Shown piece after piece: positions 38,238 to 46,714 of a stretch of DNA of 64,000 bases (position 1 is the first letter of the stretch; the number at the start of each line of letters is the position of its first letter). A program made the position numbers and the translations under genes. The notes under the pieces are model-generated. The model saw only the letters and a list, made by a program, of their open reading frames with translations, ran no database searches and was not told where the DNA came from. Origin of the DNA: Alphaproteobacteria bacterium (lineage in GTDB: Bacteria; Pseudomonadota; Alphaproteobacteria; Rhizobiales; Beijerinckiaceae); NCBI GenBank assembly GCA_016869595.1, contig VGDT01000001.1, forward strand, positions 186,001-250,000. Direction: 5' to 3'.

Positions 38238-39017
38238 ATGGCTCCCACCTCTTCGACTAGGGCTACAAATGACCAGAAGGACGGCTCGCGCGTGGCTCGG
38301 GCCGATGGTGACGGCGCGCATCTGGCGGAGGCCGAGCGCATCGACGTCGCCATAGCCGACAAGAGCCCGCTGATCCTTGCAGGTCTGGACAAGCTGCTAT
38401 CAGATGACCGCCGCTTCAACTTGGTTGCGAAGTTGACGGATGGCGAAGAATTTCTTGAGGCCGCGCGCCAGCAAAAATTCACCATCGCCGTCATCGGTTG
38501 GCAATTGCCGACGCTGCACGCTCGCGACGTCTTACGCGCGCTGTCGCGTCAGGTCGCTGCGCCAAAGATCGTCGTCTATAGCGGCACCAACGATCCCGCC
38601 GCCCCTGCAGAGACTTTACAGCTCGGCGGCGCCGGCTTCGTCTCAAAACGCGCGCCGCCTGAGCGGCTTCTGGACGTGCTGGCCGCCGTGGCGGCCGGCG
38701 ATATGGTTTTTCCCTTCGTCGATATCCGCAAGATGCGCAGCGACCCGCTGGAAAACTTGACTCTGCGGGAGCGGAGCCTGTTGTCCGCGCTCGGCTCCGG
38801 CCATACCAACAGTCAGCTCGCTAAGGATTTCGGCGTCTCGATCAACACGATCAAGTTCCACCTGCGCAATCTTTTCGAGAAGCTCGAAGTGCGAAACCGC
38901 GCGCAGGCGATCGCGCTCTTCCTGGAAATGAAGCACGGCGCTTATCCGGGCGGCGGAGGCGGGCGCAGCATGGAGCCGGCGGGCTCGTCGCGCGGACGCC
39001 GCAGCCGCTCCGAATAG
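38238..39017 (+). CDS. LuxR/NarL-type regulator with atypical receiver domain
   Basis: A 259-residue DNA-binding protein with a receiver-like domain (~35-150) and a C-terminal LuxR helix-turn-helix (LTLRERSLLSALGSGHTNSQLAKDFGVS, then INTIKFHLRNLFEKLEVRNR, ~172-225). The receiver keeps the acidic pocket (IADK, Asp41), Ser115 (VVYSG) and Lys138 (GFVSKRA), but the expected phospho-Asp is Gly87 (AVIGWQLP). The signal is therefore probably not phosphorylation. The tail is Gly/Ser/Arg-rich. ATG 38238 is five bases after GGAGG. No sensor kinase is adjacent. Confidence 0.85.
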   Translation: MAPTSSTRATNDQKDGSRVARADGDGAHLAEAERIDVAIADKSPLILAGLDKLLSDDRRFNLVAKLTDGEEFLEAARQQKFTIAVIGWQLPTLHARDVLRALSRQVAAPKIVVYSGTNDPAAPAETLQLGGAGFVSKRAPPERLLDVLAAVAAGDMVFPFVDIRKMRSDPLENLTLRERSLLSALGSGHTNSQLAKDFGVSINTIKFHLRNLFEKLEVRNRAQAIALFLEMKHGAYPGGGGGRSMEPAGSSRGRRSRSE

Positions 39018-39059
39018 AGGCGCACAATCGGCGGTGCGCTCCATCGCGCGTTGGCGTGG

Positions 39060-39851
39060 CTAAGGCGCCGGAAACAGCGAGTCGCTTTTTCCGGCAAGCC
39101 GGTAGGCGACGAGCCCAACCCATTCATGCGTGGCGAAATCCACAAGGCTGAGCGCCTTCGTCGGAAAGCGCGGAAATTCGAACCCGGCGCCGCCACTCGT
39201 GCGGTAGTCGACGGGATAGGCGATCACGTCGAACCCCGCCTTGCGAAATACGCCTATAGCGCGCGGCATGTGCATCGCCGATGTGACAATCAACCAGCGC
39301 TCGCCAGGCTTCGGGTGAAGCAAGTCGCGTGTGAAGATTGCGTTCTCGTATGTGTTGCGCGAACGGCGCTCGTATAGGATGTCGTTCTGATCTAGCCCGA
39401 TTTCGCGCCAGAAGCGTTGGACGGCGTCGGCTTCGGCGTAGGACGCGCCGCGCAGCGCGGCGGAGCCTCCCGTAAATACGAGACGCGCGTTCGGATATTT
39501 GCGTTTCAGCGCAATTGGCGCGGTCAAGCGTTCTGCCGCATCGATCAGCGTCGGCCGGTCGCGATCGGCGCTGAGCCGCTCGTCGATCGTGCCGCCGAGG
39601 ACGATAATGCCCTGCGGCGGCGGCATATCGTCAGGCGGAGCGGGAAAGCGCGCCTCGAGCGGCGCCGCCAGAAACCCGCCGAGCGGTCCGAACGCCATCA
39701 GCAGCAATGCGAGCGCGCTCACGCTCGAGAGCGCGCGTCCCCATGTTTTCCAGCGCGTGTAAAGCAGCATCGCGCCGACGACGGCGACGAAAATGAAGAG
39801 GTGGACCGGCGCGAGGAAGAACTCGAAAACTTTCGAGACGATGAAGAACAT
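39060..39851 (-). CDS. YdcF family (DUF218) membrane protein
   Basis: A 263-residue protein with two N-terminal membrane helices (HLFIFVAVVGAMLLY and ALALLLMAFGPLGGFL) and a DUF218 domain. The domain begins GIIVLGGTIDERLS and includes LVFTGGSAAL, DILYERRSRNTYENAIF and WLIVTSAMHMPRAIGVFRKAG. This order is typical of YdcF/ElyC-like proteins, some of which affect envelope biogenesis. The reaction is unknown. It ends close to the LuxR-type gene and starts 90 bases from ETF-QO; both are on the same strand. Confidence 0.85.
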   Translation of the reverse strand: MFFIVSKVFEFFLAPVHLFIFVAVVGAMLLYTRWKTWGRALSSVSALALLLMAFGPLGGFLAAPLEARFPAPPDDMPPPQGIIVLGGTIDERLSADRDRPTLIDAAERLTAPIALKRKYPNARLVFTGGSAALRGASYAEADAVQRFWREIGLDQNDILYERRSRNTYENAIFTRDLLHPKPGERWLIVTSAMHMPRAIGVFRKAGFDVIAYPVDYRTSGGAGFEFPRFPTKALSLVDFATHEWVGLVAYRLAGKSDSLFPAP

Positions 39852-39940
39852 CAGTTCACGCGAGTCCTCGCCGCGTCATTGGCGCAGATGGATATTTCGG
39901 ACCGTTCGTTTCGCGAAATGCGGGCGCGTTGCCGCGCCCG

Positions 39941-41617
39941 TCACATATTCGGATAGTTCGGTCCGCCGCCGCCCTCCGGCGGGACCCAAGTGATATTTTG
40001 TGCCGGATCCTTGATGTCGCATGTCTTGCAGTGAACGCAATTCTGCGCGTTGATCACGAAGCGCGGATCGCGGCGCGTCTCCTCATCGGCATAGACGACT
40101 TCGTAGACGCCCGCCGGGCAATAGAGCCGCGCCGGTTCGCCGTAGATCGGAAGATTGCGTTCAATAGGAATTGCCGGATCGGCAAGCTTCAGATGAACCG
40201 GCTGATCCTCTTCGTGATTGGTGTTTGAGACGAACACCGACGACAGCTTGTCGAAGACGAGCTTGCTTGCGAGTTTCGGGTAGACGATCGGCCTAGCCTC
40301 AGAGAGCGGCTTCAGCGTTTCATAGTCGGCCTTGCCGTGCTTGAGCGTCCCGAAGAAGGAAAAGCCGAACAGCTCATTCGTCCACATGTCGAGCCCGAAG
40401 AGCGGCGCGCCGACATAGGTGCCGTATTTCGACCAGAGCGGCTTGACGTTTCGCACCGGCTTCAAATCGCGGCCGATGTCGGAGCCGCGCCAAGCCGCGT
40501 CATAGGCGACGACTTCGTCATGCGTGCGGCCTTCGGCGATTGCCGCCGCGACATGTTCGGCGCACAGGATGCCCGACAGCATCGCATTGTGCGACCCTTT
40601 GATGCGCGGCACGTTCATGAAGCCAGCGGCGCAGCCGACAAGGGCGCCGCCGGGCATGACGAGCTTCGGAACGCTCTGCCAACCCCCTTCCGTCAACGCG
40701 CGCGCGCCGTAGGAAAGACGCTCGCCGCCTTCGAGCGTCGGCGCGATCAGCGGATGCGTCTTGAAACGTTGGAACTCGTCGAAAGGAGAGAGCGTCGGAT
40801 TTGAATAGTTGAGATGCACGACGAAACCGATCGACACGAGATCGTCGTCGAAATGATAGAGGAAAGAGCCGCCGCCAGTATCGGACGCGAGCGGCCATCC
40901 AAAGGAATGCTGTACAAGACCGTCCTTGTGCTTTTCCTTCGGAATGCGCCAAAGCTCCTTGAAGCCGATGCCGAATTTCTGCGGCTCGCTGTTTGCGCAA
41001 AGGTCGTATTTCGCGAGGAGCTGCTTGGTCAGCGAGCCGCGCGCGCCTTCGGCGAAGGTCGTATATTTGCCCTTGAGCTCCATCCCACGGGTAAAGCTGT
41101 CCTTGGGCTCGCCGTCGCGGCCCACGCCCATGTCGCCGGTCGCGACGCCAACGACTTCGCCACTGTCGCCGTAAAGAACTTCGGCGCCGGCGAAGCCGGG
41201 ATAGATTTCAACTCCGAGATTTTCAGCTTCCGACGCGAGAAAGCGGACGACATTGCCGAGCGAGCCGATGAAATTGCCGTGGTTGTTCATCAGCCGCGGC
41301 ATCAGCATATTGGGAATGCGGAGGCCGCCCCTTTCCGACAGCAGCAGGAAATGGTCCTCATGCACCTGAGTTTTCAGCGGAGCATCGTCGCGCGTGCGCC
41401 ATTCGGGTAGAAGCCGGTCGAGGCCGATCGGATCGATCACCGCGCCGGAGAGGATATGCGCGCCGGGCTCGGAGCCTTTCTCAATGACGACGACTGAAAG
41501 ATCCGGCGCAATTTGCTTTAAGCGAATCGCCGCGGCGAGGCCGGCCGGTCCTGCGCCGACCACAACCACGTCATATTCCATAGATTCACGCGGCGGCAGC
41601 TCCGTATCTTCAGCCAT
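39941..41617 (-). CDS. Electron-transfer flavoprotein-ubiquinone oxidoreductase (ETF-QO)
   Basis: Membrane-bound FAD and [4Fe-4S] enzyme passing electrons from ETF (acyl-CoA and other dehydrogenases) to ubiquinone. The 558 residues begin with YDVVVVGAGPAGLAAAIRLKQ and include EKGSEPGAHILSGAVIDP. They end with CPAGVYEVVYADEETRRD and CVHCKTCDIKDPAQNITW, which supply the four cluster cysteines. ATG 41617 follows AAAGGG; the frame opens 27 codons earlier. No etfAB genes are in the window. Confidence 0.95.
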   Translation of the reverse strand: MAEDTELPPRESMEYDVVVVGAGPAGLAAAIRLKQIAPDLSVVVIEKGSEPGAHILSGAVIDPIGLDRLLPEWRTRDDAPLKTQVHEDHFLLLSERGGLRIPNMLMPRLMNNHGNFIGSLGNVVRFLASEAENLGVEIYPGFAGAEVLYGDSGEVVGVATGDMGVGRDGEPKDSFTRGMELKGKYTTFAEGARGSLTKQLLAKYDLCANSEPQKFGIGFKELWRIPKEKHKDGLVQHSFGWPLASDTGGGSFLYHFDDDLVSIGFVVHLNYSNPTLSPFDEFQRFKTHPLIAPTLEGGERLSYGARALTEGGWQSVPKLVMPGGALVGCAAGFMNVPRIKGSHNAMLSGILCAEHVAAAIAEGRTHDEVVAYDAAWRGSDIGRDLKPVRNVKPLWSKYGTYVGAPLFGLDMWTNELFGFSFFGTLKHGKADYETLKPLSEARPIVYPKLASKLVFDKLSSVFVSNTNHEEDQPVHLKLADPAIPIERNLPIYGEPARLYCPAGVYEVVYADEETRRDPRFVINAQNCVHCKTCDIKDPAQNITWVPPEGGGGPNYPNM

Positions 41618-41762
41618 TTTCAATCCCTTTTGCCTTTCTTGGAGGCATTCTAGCCTTTTTGCAATCGCCGCGGCAAAAGGAGTTTCGTGTTTGGGCAAGG
41701 CTTCGATCGAGTCGCTCGCGGCAGGGTTTCATGGCGCGGCGGGAGAGGTGCATAATCAGACC

Positions 41763-41795
41763 ATGCTCGATCCGCTCTACGCTCCTGCCGCATGA
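41763..41795 (+). other. Possible 10-residue leader ORF overlapping the exporter start
   Basis: ATG 41763 opens a 10-codon frame (MLDPLYAPAA) whose TGA overlaps the next ATG as ATGA. GGGAGAGG lies about 15 bases upstream, while the exporter gene itself has no ribosome site. It could couple translation, but spacing is long. Confidence 0.25.
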
Positions 41796-42781
41796 AGCCT
41801 GTCGCATTCTTCATCGCGCTGGCGCTTCTGACCGTCGTCGTTTGGCGCGTGACCTATCGTCCGGCGAATCCCAACGACGTGTTCCTGGGATACGTGGAAG
41901 GGGACATCCTCTACATCGGCCCCTACGAAAGTGAGAGAGTGGCGACCATCGCGGTCGCCGCCGGCTCGGAGGTCAAGAAGGGCGATCCGCTGTTTACGAT
42001 GTCGACGACGCTTCTCGATCGCGCACGCGACGAGGCGACCGCCCGCATCGCTCAACTCGAAGCGCAAGCCGAAAATCTGCAGGCGGCGATGAATCGGCCG
42101 GAGCAGATCGCCGTTCTGCAAGCCGCGCTTGAGCGCGCCGAGGCCTCGTTGCAATTGTCCCGCGCCGATTATGACCGACAGCGCAAGCTTTATGCCGAAG
42201 GCCATGTCGCGAAGGCGGCGCTTGATCGCGCTGAGATGGCGCGGGCGCGCGACGAGGCGAGCGTTAAGGAAGCGCGCCGGCAGGTCGAGGCGTCGCGCAT
42301 GGCGAGTCGTTCGCAAGAGATCGAAGCCGCCGAAGCCAGTCTGAAACAGGCGCGCGCGCAACTCGACGCGCTCAACATCCGCATCAAGCGCCAAAGCGTC
42401 GTGTCGCCGGCCGACGGCGCGGTGCAGGATGTTTTTTTCAGGCCTGGCGAGATCGTCAACGCTGGACAGCCGGTCATTGCCTTACTGCCGCCTGAGAATC
42501 GCAAGGTGCGCTTCTATGTCTCCGAACCGGAGTTGCCGAAGATTTCGCTGGGCGAGCAGGTGCGCGTCACTTGCGACGGCTGCGCCAGCGATCTTTACGG
42601 TCGCGTCACCTATATCGCCGGCCGCCAGGAATATACGCCTCCCGTCATCTTCAGCGACAACGAACGGGCAAAACTCGTCTTTAAGGTTGAAGCGCATCTC
42701 GAAGGCGCAGCGCGCGCGGTGCCTCTCGGAATGCCGGTCGCCGTCACGCCGGCGTCGGAATCGACTGGATCAACGCAGTGA
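41792..42781 (+). CDS. HlyD-family membrane fusion protein of an ABC exporter
   Basis: Periplasmic adaptor of 329 residues, YbhG-like. One N-terminal membrane helix (VAFFIALALLTVVVW) is followed by the first lipoyl half (GYVEGDILYIGPYESERVATI and VKKGDPLFTM). A long coiled-coil hairpin rich in Ala, Arg and Glu spans ~60-195, and the second lipoyl half follows (VSPADGAVQDVFFRPGEIV). The beta-barrel end resembles YbhG/HlyD. It joins an ATPase and a permease encoded next with four-base overlaps, and would reach an outer-membrane channel located elsewhere. Confidence 0.9.
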   Translation: MKPVAFFIALALLTVVVWRVTYRPANPNDVFLGYVEGDILYIGPYESERVATIAVAAGSEVKKGDPLFTMSTTLLDRARDEATARIAQLEAQAENLQAAMNRPEQIAVLQAALERAEASLQLSRADYDRQRKLYAEGHVAKAALDRAEMARARDEASVKEARRQVEASRMASRSQEIEAAEASLKQARAQLDALNIRIKRQSVVSPADGAVQDVFFRPGEIVNAGQPVIALLPPENRKVRFYVSEPELPKISLGEQVRVTCDGCASDLYGRVTYIAGRQEYTPPVIFSDNERAKLVFKVEAHLEGAARAVPLGMPVAVTPASESTGSTQ

Positions 42782-43707
42782 GCGTCGAGAGCGACATCGC
42801 GATCGATGTGCGCGGGCTGACCAAATCCTTCGGCGCCAAAAAGGTCGTCGACAATTTCACGCTGCAGGTGGCGCGCGGCAACATCCAGGGCTTTCTCGGC
42901 CCCAACGGCAGCGGCAAGACGACGACGATCCGCATGCTCTGCGGCCTGCTGACGCCCGACTCGGGCGAGGGGAGATGTCTTGGCTACGACATTCGCCGGC
43001 AGCAGGAAGAGATCAAGCGCTATGTCGGCTACATGACGCAGGGCTTTTCGCTCTATCGTGACCTCACCATTCGCGAAAATCTTGAATTCGTCGCGCGCGT
43101 TTATGGTCTCGAAGCGCCGGAGGACGCAGCTCAGGCGGCGCTCGAGCGATTGGGCCTTGTCGCGCGCGCCGATCAACTTGCCGGCGAACTCTCCGGCGGC
43201 TGGAAGCAGCGGCTTTCGCTCGGCGCCTGCATTCTGCCCGGGCCTTCGCTGCTCCTCCTCGACGAGCCGACCGCTGGCGTTGACCCCAAAGCGCGCCGCG
43301 ACTTCTGGGATGAAATTCATCATCTCGCGACGCAAGGCTTAACGGTGCTCGTTTCGACCCATTACATGGACGAAGCAGAGCGTTGTCATCAGATCGCCTA
43401 TATCGCCAATGGGCGGCTGCTCGCTTCGGGGACGATTCCCGAGATCATCGCCGACGCGCATCTTTCGACTTGGGTCGTGACTGGCGAGGGCCTCGACGCG
43501 CTCAGCAGCGAACTGAAGCATCTGCCGGGCGTCGACATCGTCGCGCGCTTCGGTTCGACGCTGCACGTCGGCGGCCGCGACGAAGCAGCGATGGAGCGCA
43601 TCGCGCGGCGCTATGGCGCCGAAGGCGTTCACCGTTGGAAACGCGACGAGCCAACGCTTGAAGACGTGTTCATCGATTTGATGACCCGCGCCGGACCGGA
43701 TCAGTGA
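42778..43707 (+). CDS. ABC exporter ATP-binding protein
   Basis: Cytoplasmic ATPase of 309 residues. Walker A GPNGSGKTTTIRML, Q-loop YMTQGFSLYRDL, signature LSGGWKQRLSLGACIL, Walker B LLLLDEPTAGVDPKARRDFW, and switch His in VSTHYMDEAERCH are all intact. The last ~90 residues form a C-terminal extension like that of the CcmA/YbhF group. Relatives such as E. coli YbhF fuse two ATPases; here there is one. The GTG start overlaps the upstream TGA. Confidence 0.93.
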   Translation: MSVESDIAIDVRGLTKSFGAKKVVDNFTLQVARGNIQGFLGPNGSGKTTTIRMLCGLLTPDSGEGRCLGYDIRRQQEEIKRYVGYMTQGFSLYRDLTIRENLEFVARVYGLEAPEDAAQAALERLGLVARADQLAGELSGGWKQRLSLGACILPGPSLLLLDEPTAGVDPKARRDFWDEIHHLATQGLTVLVSTHYMDEAERCHQIAYIANGRLLASGTIPEIIADAHLSTWVVTGEGLDALSSELKHLPGVDIVARFGSTLHVGGRDEAAMERIARRYGAEGVHRWKRDEPTLEDVFIDLMTRAGPDQ

Positions 43708-44891
43708 GCGCGGAGCAAAGCCCGCCAAATGCTGTGCCCCGGCCGGCGCGTCGTGGCGCATTGGCGCAATCCTGGCAGCGTGTCGTCGCGATGTTCGTTA
43801 AGGAATTCATCCAGCTTCGGCGCGACCGGCCGACATTCGCGATGATCATCGGCATTCCGCTCATTCAGCTGCTGCTTTTTGGATTTGCCATCAATACTGA
43901 TCCCAAACATTTGCCGACGGCAGTGCTGACCAGCGACGATAGTCCAATCGCGCGCGCGATGATCGGCGCCTTGCGCGCCACCGATTATTTCAACATCAAA
44001 TATGTCGCGCGGGGCGAGACGGACGCCGACAAATTGCTCCTGTCGAACAAGGCGCAATTCATCATTCAAATTCCGCCCGATTTTTCTCGTCAGCTCGTTC
44101 GCGGCGAAAAACCGGGACTGCTGCTCATCGCGGACGCCTCGGACCCGGTCGCGACCTCTGGCGCCATCGCCGCTGCGCTCGGCGCTGCAGATCAGGCGCT
44201 CGACCGAGAACTGATAGGGCCGCTCGCCTCGCTCAAGCAGAATGCGCCGCCGTTCGAGATCCGCATACATCGCCGTTACAATCCTGCGGGCGAGACCCGC
44301 CGCAATATCGTGCCCGGACTGATCGGCACGATCCTCACCATGACGATGCTGATTTACACGGCGCTGTCGGTGACGCGCGAAATCGAACGCGGGACGATGG
44401 AGGCGTTGCTCGCCATGCCCGTGCGCCCGGTCGAGATCATGCTCGGCAAGATCGCGCCCTATGTGGTCGTCGGCGCGGTGCAGATGTCGACGATTCTCAT
44501 CGTCGCCTCGTTGTTGTTTCAGGTGCCTGTGGTCGGCTCGCTTTTCACGCTCACCCTGCTGACTCTGCTTTTCATCGTCGCCAATCTCTCGGTGGGATAC
44601 ACGTTTTCGACAGTCGCGGTAAATCAACTGCAGGCGATGCAGATGACGTTCTTCTTTTTTCTGCCGAGCATGCTTCTGTCCGGCTTCCTGTTTCCTTTCT
44701 ATGGGATGCCAACATGGGCGCAATATCTAGGCGAGATAATGCCGCTTACCCATTATCTGCGAATCGTGCGCTCGGTGACGTTGAAGGGCTCCAACTTCGG
44801 CGACCTCGCGGTTGACGCCGGCGCGTTGGCCGCCTTCACGCTTGTCGCGATGAGCGTCGCGGTAATGCGATTCCGGCAAACGCTCGACTAA
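43704..44891 (+). CDS. ABC-2 type permease (YbhS/YbhR-like)
   Basis: Inner membrane channel protein of 395 residues. One N-terminal helix (FAMIIGIPLIQLLLFGFAI) precedes a ~140-residue periplasmic domain. Five or so helices close the protein, with the family motifs RRNIVPGLIGTILTMTM, EIERGTMEALLAMPVRPVEI and MQMTFFFFLPSMLLSGFLFP. Only one permease gene is present, so a homodimer is likely. Substrates of this group are mostly drugs, cations or lipids; the present one is not known. GTG start overlaps the ATPase stop. Confidence 0.93.
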   Translation: MSAEQSPPNAVPRPARRGALAQSWQRVVAMFVKEFIQLRRDRPTFAMIIGIPLIQLLLFGFAINTDPKHLPTAVLTSDDSPIARAMIGALRATDYFNIKYVARGETDADKLLLSNKAQFIIQIPPDFSRQLVRGEKPGLLLIADASDPVATSGAIAAALGAADQALDRELIGPLASLKQNAPPFEIRIHRRYNPAGETRRNIVPGLIGTILTMTMLIYTALSVTREIERGTMEALLAMPVRPVEIMLGKIAPYVVVGAVQMSTILIVASLLFQVPVVGSLFTLTLLTLLFIVANLSVGYTFSTVAVNQLQAMQMTFFFFLPSMLLSGFLFPFYGMPTWAQYLGEIMPLTHYLRIVRSVTLKGSNFGDLAVDAGALAAFTLVAMSVAVMRFRQTLD

Positions 44892-44939
44892 TGTTGACGG
44901 CCCAATTCTCTGACGCCTAACATTAGCGCGGAGACGAAA

Positions 44940-45143
44940 ATGTCAGACACGGAAGATCCGCAAACACGGTTCAACATAATGATGAAGATCGCCGCGATCG
45001 CCGCGGTGCTGCTGACCGGCTATTATGTCTGGTCTTTCTTCGTCAGCAGCCGCTACCAGGCGCTTTGCGGCGCCTCTTATTGGGAGCTGAACAAGACGCA
45101 GATCGAATCCTGCGTCGACAGAAAAAAGGAACTCGAGAAGTAG
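44940..45143 (+). CDS. Small single-span membrane protein downstream of the ABC exporter
   Basis: A 67-residue protein preceded by GCGGAGA at six-base spacing. A polar N-terminus (SDTEDPQTRFN) leads into one membrane helix (IAAIAAVLLTGYYVWSFFV, ~17-36). A short Cys-containing end follows (CGASYWELNKTQIESCVDRK) that may hold a disulfide outside the cytoplasm. Function unknown. It is 48 bases after the permease on the same strand, so it may be an accessory of the exporter. Confidence 0.7.
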   Translation: MSDTEDPQTRFNIMMKIAAIAAVLLTGYYVWSFFVSSRYQALCGASYWELNKTQIESCVDRKKELEK

Positions 45144-45180
45144 ATCAGTTCCACATCGCGCTTGTCGCTCGGCGCCAGCG

Positions 45181-46137
45181 TCAGAAAAGGAAGGCGAGGC
45201 TCTGCGCAACAAATCCGGCAAAGAGCAGTAGCCCTGCATCGCGGTTTGACCGGAAAAGCCGCAGAGCGGTCGAGGGCGCGACATTCTCTCGCGTTTGCGC
45301 GGTCTGCCATGCGAGATGCGCCGCATAGGCGGCGACTCCGAGATAGGCGAGCCATCCGCCGCCCGCTGCAAACACGGCGATCGCGGCGCTTGCGATGGAC
45401 GCCGCATAGAGCGCGCCTACCGCGAGTTGCACGCGCTTGCCAAAGAGCCGGGCGGTGGAGCGCACGCCGACGATCGCGTCGTCGCGCAAATCCTGAAGCG
45501 CATAGATCGTGTCGAACCCGACCGTCCAAAAAATCGCCGCCGCGTAGAGAAAAAGCGCTGGCGCGCCGAGCGCGCCGGTCTGCGCCGTCCAACCGAGCAG
45601 CGCCCCATAGGCGAAGGCGCATCCAAGAATCGCCTGCGGCCAGGAGGTGAAGCGCTTGGCGAAAGGGTAGATCAGCACGATCAGCGGAGAGAGCAGGCCA
45701 AGAGCGATCGTGAGCGCGTTAAACGACAGAAGCACCGCGAGCCCAACGAGGCATTGCGCGACGATAAAGGCCAGCGCGGCGCGCGGCGTCACGCGTCCGC
45801 TCGCAAGCGGACGTAGACGCGTGCGTTCGACTTTGGCGTCAATCTCACGATCGACATAGTCATTGTAGGTCGAGCCTGCGCCGCGCATGACGACGGCGCC
45901 GATGAAGAAGAGCGTCAGATGAAAAAAATTCGGCGCTTCGTGAAGCGCAACGGAAGCGAGCGCGCTCGACTCCCAGCAGGGAAGGAGCAGCAGCTGCCAG
46001 CCGATCGGCCGATCCAGGCGCGCAAGCTGTATGAACGGAAGTAGCGCGGGCGGCGCGTGGCGGAGCAGTGGATGGTCGGCGACCGCGTCGGGGAGCGCGG
46101 GCGCCTCCGACGAATCGCCGCTTTGCGCTGCGCTCAC
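45181..46137 (-). CDS. ubiA: 4-hydroxybenzoate polyprenyltransferase UbiA
   Basis: Membrane prenyltransferase joining the polyprenyl tail to 4-hydroxybenzoate in ubiquinone synthesis. About 318 residues with eight or nine helices. The first Asp-rich motif is NDYVDREIDAKVERTRLRPL and the second is YALQDLRDDAIVGVRSTA; RLDRPIGWQLLLLP near the start is also typical. I choose GTG 46137, which shares bases with the stop of the upstream secreted-protein gene (GTGA); the longer frame has no membrane or UbiA features. Confidence 0.94.
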   Translation of the reverse strand: MSAAQSGDSSEAPALPDAVADHPLLRHAPPALLPFIQLARLDRPIGWQLLLLPCWESSALASVALHEAPNFFHLTLFFIGAVVMRGAGSTYNDYVDREIDAKVERTRLRPLASGRVTPRAALAFIVAQCLVGLAVLLSFNALTIALGLLSPLIVLIYPFAKRFTSWPQAILGCAFAYGALLGWTAQTGALGAPALFLYAAAIFWTVGFDTIYALQDLRDDAIVGVRSTARLFGKRVQLAVGALYAASIASAAIAVFAAGGGWLAYLGVAAYAAHLAWQTAQTRENVAPSTALRLFRSNRDAGLLLFAGFVAQSLAFLF

Positions 46138-46595
46138 AGAGGCCCGGCGGGCAGCTTCGGCGGCGCCATCATGCCGCCGCCCCCGGCGGCCGCCTGTTCG
46201 CGTTGCTGTTTCACCTTCGCCGCCACCGAGCAGGTTTGCGAGGCGAAATTCTGAGTCTTGGCGCGCGCTTCCTTGAAGCTGTCGACGGCATTGTCCGGAA
46301 TGTTGCACCATTCCTTGTTCTTGTTGAGATAGTTCAGCATCTCGGTTTCGACAGCGACGAGACGTTTGGCGGCCGGACAGGCGGCTTCGGGGTCCATCTT
46401 GCCCTTGCCCGCCTTGCCGAGATTGTTGAGCGCCTCAATTCCCGCCATGCGCTTTTCAGACAGCTTTTGAAAATCTTCCTGACAGCTTTGCGCATAGGCG
46501 CCGCTCGCGGCGAAAAGCAGCGTCAAAATCGATAAGCGCGCGAGCGCGCGCGAAAAAGTGACAGCGCCGAGGATCATGGCTCTTGGTCCGCTCAT
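46134..46595 (-). CDS. Secreted Cys-containing small protein
   Basis: A 153-residue exported protein of unknown function. Signal peptide to ~35 (ARLSILTLLFAASGAYA, cleavage before QSCQ). The mature part is helical and Lys/Glu/Ala-rich with four cysteines (SCQEDFQKL, AACPAAKRLV, EWCNIPD, QTCSVAAKV). It ends in a Gly/Pro tail. The stop overlaps the ubiA start, so the two are transcribed and likely translated together. ATG 46577 is a possible shorter start. Confidence 0.75.
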   Translation of the reverse strand: MSGPRAMILGAVTFSRALARLSILTLLFAASGAYAQSCQEDFQKLSEKRMAGIEALNNLGKAGKGKMDPEAACPAAKRLVAVETEMLNYLNKNKEWCNIPDNAVDSFKEARAKTQNFASQTCSVAAKVKQQREQAAAGGGGMMAPPKLPAGPL

Positions 46596-46714
46596 CAGGC
46601 GTGCAGCATTACCAGCAGGCTTGCCGGCGACGCAAGTTTTGGCGAACTTGCACGCAACAAAGCGGCGGCTTCATGGCAAGCGCGCAGCGCTCGCGTCTCC
46701 GCTAGGAAGCTATT

